Source: an uncultured Odoribacter sp.
GTDB lineage: Bacteria > Bacteroidota > Bacteroidia > Bacteroidales > Marinifilaceae
Reading direction: 5' to 3'
Length of the DNA: 10,951 nt
Assembly (NCBI GenBank): GCA_947176455.1
Contig: CAMWQQ010000038.1
Span: forward strand, 1-10,951
Part shown: in pieces, positions 6,810 to 10,951 of the stretch
How positions within the stretch are numbered: position 1 is the first letter of the stretch
Layout of the letters: each line of letters starts with the position of its first letter
The notes under the pieces: generated by a model
Databases searched by the model: none
What the model was told of the DNA's origin: nothing
Seen by the model: only the letters and a program-made list of their open reading frames with translations
Translations under genes and position numbers: made by a program

Positions 6810-8378
6810 ATGAAACCCTATCTGTACATAGCGATGATTGCCCTGGTGGCAAACGCATGCTCCGTTTCCCGAAGCCTCATCATGGAAGACGATATCTATT
6901 ACGTACCGGGGAAAAAAGCCCTGGCAACGAAAGAAGCGGGCTACCTGAACGGAACGCAAATCCCGACGTCGGCAACAACGGAATCGCATTCCGCAAACGC
7001 TTCCCGTCCGGCAGGCAACAACGTCCCCGCCACCGCTTTCACGCAACAGGTGATCAACCCGAACGGCGGACAATTGGAGACGGTAGACATGGCTACCCTT
7101 GCCGCACAAGCGGAAGAACGGCTGGCATACCAGGATGAAGTCAACGAAACCTTGTATGAAAATACTGGCTACTGGATGGGCGGATACAAAGGCAACGGAA
7201 GCGACCTGCCCGAAATCCAGCGCATCATCAATCTGTACCCGCAAGGATTCGCCTATTTCAACAGCAACGGTTTGGACATCGCGATGAACCTGTCATTCGA
7301 CTCGGACTGGAACGTATATACGGACAACGGACGCTACTGGTGGTTCCCGAGCAATTCAAACATCCAGCTCTATTCTTCCCTGCTTTTCGGCACTTATCCC
7401 AAATACATCTGGACCGTGGTCTGGGATACGCCCCGATTCGACAGTTGGAGTTTCAACAGACACTTCAACTACGGAATACGTTTCGGCTGGAGCGGTCCCG
7501 GCTGGCATGCAGGCATCGGCTGGAACACATGGCACCGTCCGTGGCATTACGATCCATGGTGTGACCCGTGGTATAATCCATGGCACAATCCGTGGCACGG
7601 CGGTTGGTACAATCCATGGTACGGTCGTCCGGGCTGGCATTACCCGCACGGACATCCTTCCCACTGGCACAAACCGTCGGGAAGCATTCATCCGGGAGGA
7701 GGAAACAACCACCCAGTCCAACCGAATCGACCGGGAACGGCAGTACGTCCAAACTCCCCCGTCCGTCCAAGCACCGGTGGCAATTCCATCGGCATACGCC
7801 CGAGCTCCTCTGTCCGTCCGGGAACATCCGGGACACGTCCCAGTAGCGGTACACGCCCCGGTAACAACTCAACCGTAAGACCGGGGACAAACACGCAACC
7901 CAATGCCACGACACAACCCGGCACGACCACTCGTCCTGCCAGCGGAACACGGCCTGGTGCCGCTTCCCGTCCCGGATCCACTACAAGACCTGGAACAACG
8001 ACCACTCAGCCGGGAACGACTACCCGACCGGGAAGCGTAACACGCCCGGGAGCAACAAGCAATAATCGCCCCGTAAAGATTGTCGCTCCAAGTACTAGCA
8101 CGACTCGCCCGGGAAGCACGACCAGACCCGGCGTCACAACGAGAACCGCCCCGACGGCAAGCAAAGCTTCCGACAAGACGGACACCCGGACGACAAACAA
8201 GACATACAGCAGACCGCAGAACAGTTCCAGACCGACTTACAACACATCCACCCGTCACAGTTTCGGAACCAGCGGTTCAAGCAACACCGGTTCGTTTTCC
8301 GGATTTTCCGGCAGAAACGCAGGAAATAGCCATACGGCTCCGGTGAGAAACAGCAATGGCGGTAGCCGAAGACGATAA
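6810..8378 (+). CDS. Putative lipoprotein with PW-tetrad and Arg-Pro-Gly repeats, function unknown
   Basis: I do not recognise this 522-residue protein. It starts with a short hydrophobic signal (residues 4-16) ending at Cys17 in LVANAC, a plausible but loose lipobox, so export and lipid anchoring are likely. Residues 23-125 are polar and include DDIYYVPGKKAL, a style common in Bacteroidales envelope proteins. Residues 140-240 are aromatic and may form a folded domain (YWWFPSN, WTVVWDTPRFDSW). Residues 244-271 are PWxx tetrads, followed by a His/Gly/Trp/Pro stretch to about 301. Residues 307-441 hold about fifteen Arg-Pro-Gly or related units with Thr/Ser spacers. The tail (450-522) is Ser/Gly/Asn-rich, ending in Arg-Arg-Arg. 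There are over 50 prolines but no PPP run. The barrel gene follows after 34 nt, so they are probably cotranscribed. The repeat part is likely disordered and surface exposed. The His/Trp cluster could bind metal or haem, but that is a guess. Confidence 0.85.
   Translation: MKPYLYIAMIALVANACSVSRSLIMEDDIYYVPGKKALATKEAGYLNGTQIPTSATTESHSANASRPAGNNVPATAFTQQVINPNGGQLETVDMATLAAQAEERLAYQDEVNETLYENTGYWMGGYKGNGSDLPEIQRIINLYPQGFAYFNSNGLDIAMNLSFDSDWNVYTDNGRYWWFPSNSNIQLYSSLLFGTYPKYIWTVVWDTPRFDSWSFNRHFNYGIRFGWSGPGWHAGIGWNTWHRPWHYDPWCDPWYNPWHNPWHGGWYNPWYGRPGWHYPHGHPSHWHKPSGSIHPGGGNNHPVQPNRPGTAVRPNSPVRPSTGGNSIGIRPSSSVRPGTSGTRPSSGTRPGNNSTVRPGTNTQPNATTQPGTTTRPASGTRPGAASRPGSTTRPGTTTTQPGTTTRPGSVTRPGATSNNRPVKIVAPSTSTTRPGSTTRPGVTTRTAPTASKASDKTDTRTTNKTYSRPQNSSRPTYNTSTRHSFGTSGSSNTGSFSGFSGRNAGNSHTAPVRNSNGGSRRR
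7551..7622 (+). repeat. 12-bp imperfect tandem repeat encoding PWxx tetrads
   Basis: Six consecutive 12-base units begin at 7551, 7563, 7575, 7587, 7599 and 7611. Five follow the pattern (A/G)AYCCRTGGYRY, for example AATCCATGGCAC; the fifth is diverged (GGCGGTTGGTAC). They encode four-residue units such as Asn-Pro-Trp-His. Units keep the frame, so gain or loss of a copy would lengthen or shorten the protein without a frameshift. Confidence 0.75.
7728..8132 (+). repeat. Arg-Pro-Gly repeat region in the lipoprotein
   Basis: The codons for residues 307-441 repeat Arg-Pro-Gly or Gln-Pro-Gly at irregular spacing, mostly 6-10 residues, with Thr, Ser, Ala and Gly between. At the DNA level the cores are variants of CGTCCGGGA, CGCCCGGGA and AGACCTGGA. 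The varied third bases suggest selection on the protein rather than a fresh DNA duplication. The bias also opens long spurious frames on both strands here. Confidence 0.7.
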
Positions 8379-8412
8379 CCCATTTTTTTCAAATTTCCTA
8401 TAAAGAATCATC

Positions 8413-9882
8413 ATGAAAATAGTATATATACTTCCGGTTTTATTCTTGTTTTACGCAACAGCACACGCACAGTCAGAAGCGGACATTGTCAGATACACCA
8501 TTCCCGCCACCGCCGGTTCCGCAAGGGTATCCGCCATGGGAGGCGCATTTGGAGCCTTGGGAGGAGACCTCTCCGCCGTCACGGTCAACCCCGCCGGCAT
8601 CGGTGTATTCCGGAAATCGGAAATCAGCATCACCCCTTTCCTGAATGTCGCCAATACCCTATCGGACAACACGTCTATCCGGAAAAGTTCGTTTCCGTTG
8701 GGCTCCTTGGGCTGTGTCGTCTCCCTGTATAACGAAGACTTCAACTGGAAAGGAATCAGCATCGGCGTCAACTACACCAATCTGAATAGTTTCTCCCGGA
8801 AAACCAATCAGTTCGTCTACAACTCTCCGACGAATTTCCCGACTGTATGGGCAAACCAAGCAACTATCGCCTTTATCACTGGGAACTACCCACCTATTGA
8901 TTCCGAAATGGCTGACAGCGCCCGGTTAATTATGTGGATAGAGGAGGAAGGCAAATACGATGCCAGACTGACTGCCGGAGAACAGGTCAATCAGCACCAA
9001 TACATCATGGAAAGCGGAAGCCAAGGAGAATACGACTTCAGCCTCGGCACCAATTACAAAGACAAACTGTATCTGGGATTAACGATAGGCATTCAGTCTA
9101 TCCGCTACAAATACCGTTCCCACTACACGGAAGTTGCACCGGTGGACAGCTATCATAAAATAGACAGCTACGATTACGACCAGTACCTAAAAACGGAAGG
9201 CGTGGGCATCAATTTCAAAGTCGGTGCCATCTATCGCCCCATTCCGGAATTGCGCATCGGTGGAGCCATTCACTCTCCGACCTTCTATTCCATTACCGAC
9301 ACTTACGAAGCCAACATGGCATCCCGTTTCTTTACTCCGGTCGAAGACGGAAACAGTTCATACTACACCTACCTGCCTTCCGTAGCTTACAGTTACGATA
9401 TGAAGACTCCTTGGAAAGCCATCTTCAGTCTTGCCACCGTTCTGGGGCAGAAAGCCATTGTCAGCATGGATTATGAGTTCAACAACTACCGTCCGGCAAG
9501 TTTCAACAACGGAGAAGACGGGTATGATTACGCTCCCTTGAATCAAGAGCTCAGGACGTATCTGAAAAACACCAACAACCTCCGAATCGGAGCGGAATAC
9601 AGAACGAACAGCACATTCAGCCTGCGTGCCGGTTATGCCTACTGGGCTTCTCCCTACCGTTACACCAGCGAAGGAAAAATACAATCCGTATCCGGCGGTT
9701 TCGGCATCAACCTCGGCGTATTTTATTGCGATATGGCTTACAGCTACAAATTCGCTAAAAACACGACCGCATTTTACAACTACATCGACCCGGAAGATGC
9801 CATCTACGACGTGGTTGCCAATCCGGTCCACAACAAATACCAAACCCACGAGGCGAAAATCACATTAGGAGTCCGCTTCTAA
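8413..9882 (+). CDS. OmpP1/FadL-family outer-membrane beta-barrel protein
   Basis: The 489-residue product has a clear signal peptide with likely cleavage after Ala-His-Ala (residues 17-19) ahead of Gln-Ser. The mature start, TAGSARVSAMGGAFGALGG followed by VNPAGIGVFRKSE, is typical of the OmpP1/FadL/TodX-like and PorV-like barrels of Bacteroidetes, in which the segment around the Asn-Pro-Ala motif forms an N-terminal plug or hatch. The remainder alternates short amphipathic strands and polar loops, and the chain ends GVRF with a C-terminal Phe, the BAM-recognition signature. FadL members move hydrophobic compounds across the outer membrane, but the substrate here is unknown; Bacteroidetes relatives are sometimes annotated as haemin receptors without direct proof. 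The gene follows the repeat lipoprotein by 34 nt with no evident promoter between them. Confidence 0.88.
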   Translation: MKIVYILPVLFLFYATAHAQSEADIVRYTIPATAGSARVSAMGGAFGALGGDLSAVTVNPAGIGVFRKSEISITPFLNVANTLSDNTSIRKSSFPLGSLGCVVSLYNEDFNWKGISIGVNYTNLNSFSRKTNQFVYNSPTNFPTVWANQATIAFITGNYPPIDSEMADSARLIMWIEEEGKYDARLTAGEQVNQHQYIMESGSQGEYDFSLGTNYKDKLYLGLTIGIQSIRYKYRSHYTEVAPVDSYHKIDSYDYDQYLKTEGVGINFKVGAIYRPIPELRIGGAIHSPTFYSITDTYEANMASRFFTPVEDGNSSYYTYLPSVAYSYDMKTPWKAIFSLATVLGQKAIVSMDYEFNNYRPASFNNGEDGYDYAPLNQELRTYLKNTNNLRIGAEYRTNSTFSLRAGYAYWASPYRYTSEGKIQSVSGGFGINLGVFYCDMAYSYKFAKNTTAFYNYIDPEDAIYDVVANPVHNKYQTHEAKITLGVRF

Positions 9883-10034
9883 GTATCTTTTGCCCCGGTT
9901 TTTAAATTTATTTAAACTTATTTCTATTACCCGGCACCGCCGGTAGCCGTAAATTCATATTACCGAAAACATCCCGTCCAAGGTCGTTATGAACAACTGA
10001 CGACAAGGGCTTTGCATTCTGTAATCTGAAAACT
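9883..10034. other. Intergenic region before the J-domain gene
   Basis: These 152 nt begin with an AT-rich tract (9898-9928) containing TAAATTTA at 9903-9910, one base off the -7 consensus but without a -33 box. CCGGC at 9931-9935 and GCCGG at 9939-9943 form a five-bp GC hairpin with a three-base loop. No T run follows, so terminator function is doubtful. From 9961 to the ATG at 10035 I see no box, CIRCE element or open frame of note. A promoter for the J-domain gene is expected here but I could not place it. Confidence 0.4.
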
Positions 10035-10951
10035 ATGGCTTACATTGACTATTACAACGTCCTGGGTGTGAAGAAAACCGCCTCTCCGGACGAAATCAAA
10101 AAAGCGTTCAAGAAACTCGCCCGGAAATATCATCCGGACCTCAACCCCAACGATTCCTCCGCCAAACAAAAGTTTCAGGAAATCAACGAAGCCAACGAAG
10201 TGTTGAGCGACCCGGAAAAACGGAAGAAATACGACGCCTATGGCGAAAACTGGAAACACGCCGATGAATTCGAGGCGCAAAAACAACGATACCAGCAACA
10301 GAACCGTGCCGGCGGAATGGGTGGAGGGTACAGCTATTGGTCCTCCACAGACGGCAGTTTCAATGGAGGAGAAAGGGAGTTTTCCGACTTTTTCGAGTCC
10401 CTGTTCGGTTCCGGACGGGAAAATTTCCGGAGAAACGCCAACGGATTCAAAGGTCAGGACTACCATACCGAACTGCACGTTTCCTTGAAAAATGCCGCAA
10501 CGACACACAAACAGATACTGGAAGTCAACGGCAAGAAAATCAGAATCACCGTGCCGGCAGGCATCAGCGACGGACAAACCATAAAACTGAACGGACAAGG
10601 CGGTCCGGGCATGAACGGCGGTCCCGCAGGCGACCTCTACATCACGTTCAACATCGCCGACGACCCGGTATACAAAAGGGAAGGCGACAACCTTTACCGG
10701 AACGTGGAACTGGATTTGTACACCGCCATTCTGGGGGGAGACATCATGGTGGACACCCTGAACGGGAAAGTCAAATTAAAAGTAAAACCGGAAACCCAGA
10801 ACGGAACGAAAGTCCGCTTGAAAGGAAAAGGATTTCCGGTTTACAAACAGGACGGACAGTACGGAGACCTCCTGGTCACTTACGAAATCAAGATTCCGAC
10901 GCACCTGACCGAAAAACAAAAGCAATTGTTTCAAGAACTCCGAAATTCATA
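10035..10951 (+). CDS. CbpA-type J-domain co-chaperone (class B DnaJ), 3' end at window edge
   Basis: The visible 305 codons encode an Hsp40 that would stimulate the ATPase of DnaK and hand it substrates. The J domain (1-70) has [10 protein letters not shown], the HPD motif at His33-Pro34-Asp35 and [11 protein letters not shown] (60-70). A Gly-rich linker follows (about 93-126, [10 protein letters not shown] and later). The two C-terminal substrate-binding domains run from about 142 and include [17 protein letters not shown] and GDLYITFNI. The Cys-rich zinc domain of DnaJ is absent, which makes it CbpA-like. E. coli CbpA is 306 residues, and the window ends on the first two bases (TA) of the next codon, so the stop is probably at or just past the edge. 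In several bacteria cbpA is followed by a small modulator gene (cbpM or a MerR-like gene), which would lie outside. Confidence 0.93.
   Translation, partial: MAYIDYYNVLGVKKTASPDEIKKAFKKLARKYHPDLNPNDSSAKQKFQEINEANEVLSDPEKRKKYDAYGENWKHADEFEAQKQRYQQQNRAGGMGGGYSYWSSTDGSFNGGEREFSDFFESLFGSGRENFRRNANGFKGQDYHTELHVSLKNAATTHKQILEVNGKKIRITVPAGISDGQTIKLNGQGGPGMNGGPAGDLYITFNIADDPVYKREGDNLYRNVELDLYTAILGGDIMVDTLNGKVKLKVKPETQNGTKVRLKGKGFPVYKQDGQYGDLLVTYEIKIPTHLTEKQKQLFQELRNS

Noticed and set aside
7356..8258. Several long open frames on the minus strand and alternate plus frames inside the lipoprotein gene
   Set aside because: They follow from the repeated Pro, Gly, Arg, Thr and Trp codons, have low-complexity translations and no recognisable domain.
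5201..8378. Functional link between proS and the adjacent proline-rich lipoprotein
   Set aside because: The genes are divergent with separate promoters, proS is essential for all proteins, and the lipoprotein has no PPP runs that would strain translation. Adjacency alone is no evidence.
9929..9945. GC hairpin after the barrel gene as an intrinsic terminator
   Set aside because: The stem is only five pairs and no T run follows, so it is kept only as a note in the intergenic entry.

Overview
The window reads as an ordinary chromosomal segment of a Bacteroidota bacterium, most likely order Bacteroidales. The evidence is the protein styles (Bacteroidetes-type ClpP and ClpX, archaeal-type ProRS, OmpP1/FadL-like barrel ending in Phe), the lack of Shine-Dalgarno sequences at starts, and several intergenic matches to the Bacteroidetes -7 box TAnnTTTG. 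Base composition looks near 50% GC, which does not fix the genus. I see no insertion sequence, phage gene, CRISPR array, tRNA or rRNA.

Layout. 20-3296 (+): an M16-family peptidase homologue that has lost most of its zinc-binding motif, then clpP and clpX six bases apart, the protease and unfoldase of the ClpXP machine. A strong hairpin (3313-3348) closes this block. 3361-4525 (-): pyrE (pyrimidine synthesis) followed by a small SRPBCC-fold protein. 4566-5180 (+): a NUDIX hydrolase divergent from pyrE across 40 bp. 5201-6676 (-): proS, convergent with the NUDIX gene, with its terminator inside the NUDIX 3' end. 6810-9882 (+): a low-complexity putative lipoprotein with Trp/His/Pro tetrads and Arg-Pro-Gly repeats, then an outer-membrane beta-barrel protein 34 nt downstream. 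10035 to the edge (+): a CbpA-type J-domain co-chaperone that runs to the end of the window.

How the genes work together. Protein quality control is represented by ClpXP, the DnaJ/CbpA-like chaperone and perhaps the M16 homologue. PyrE and ProRS are basic metabolism and translation. The lipoprotein/barrel pair is the envelope module and the least explained part of the window. I do not see a convincing new multigene system. The best candidate for something undescribed is the repeat-rich lipoprotein and its possible link to the downstream barrel.
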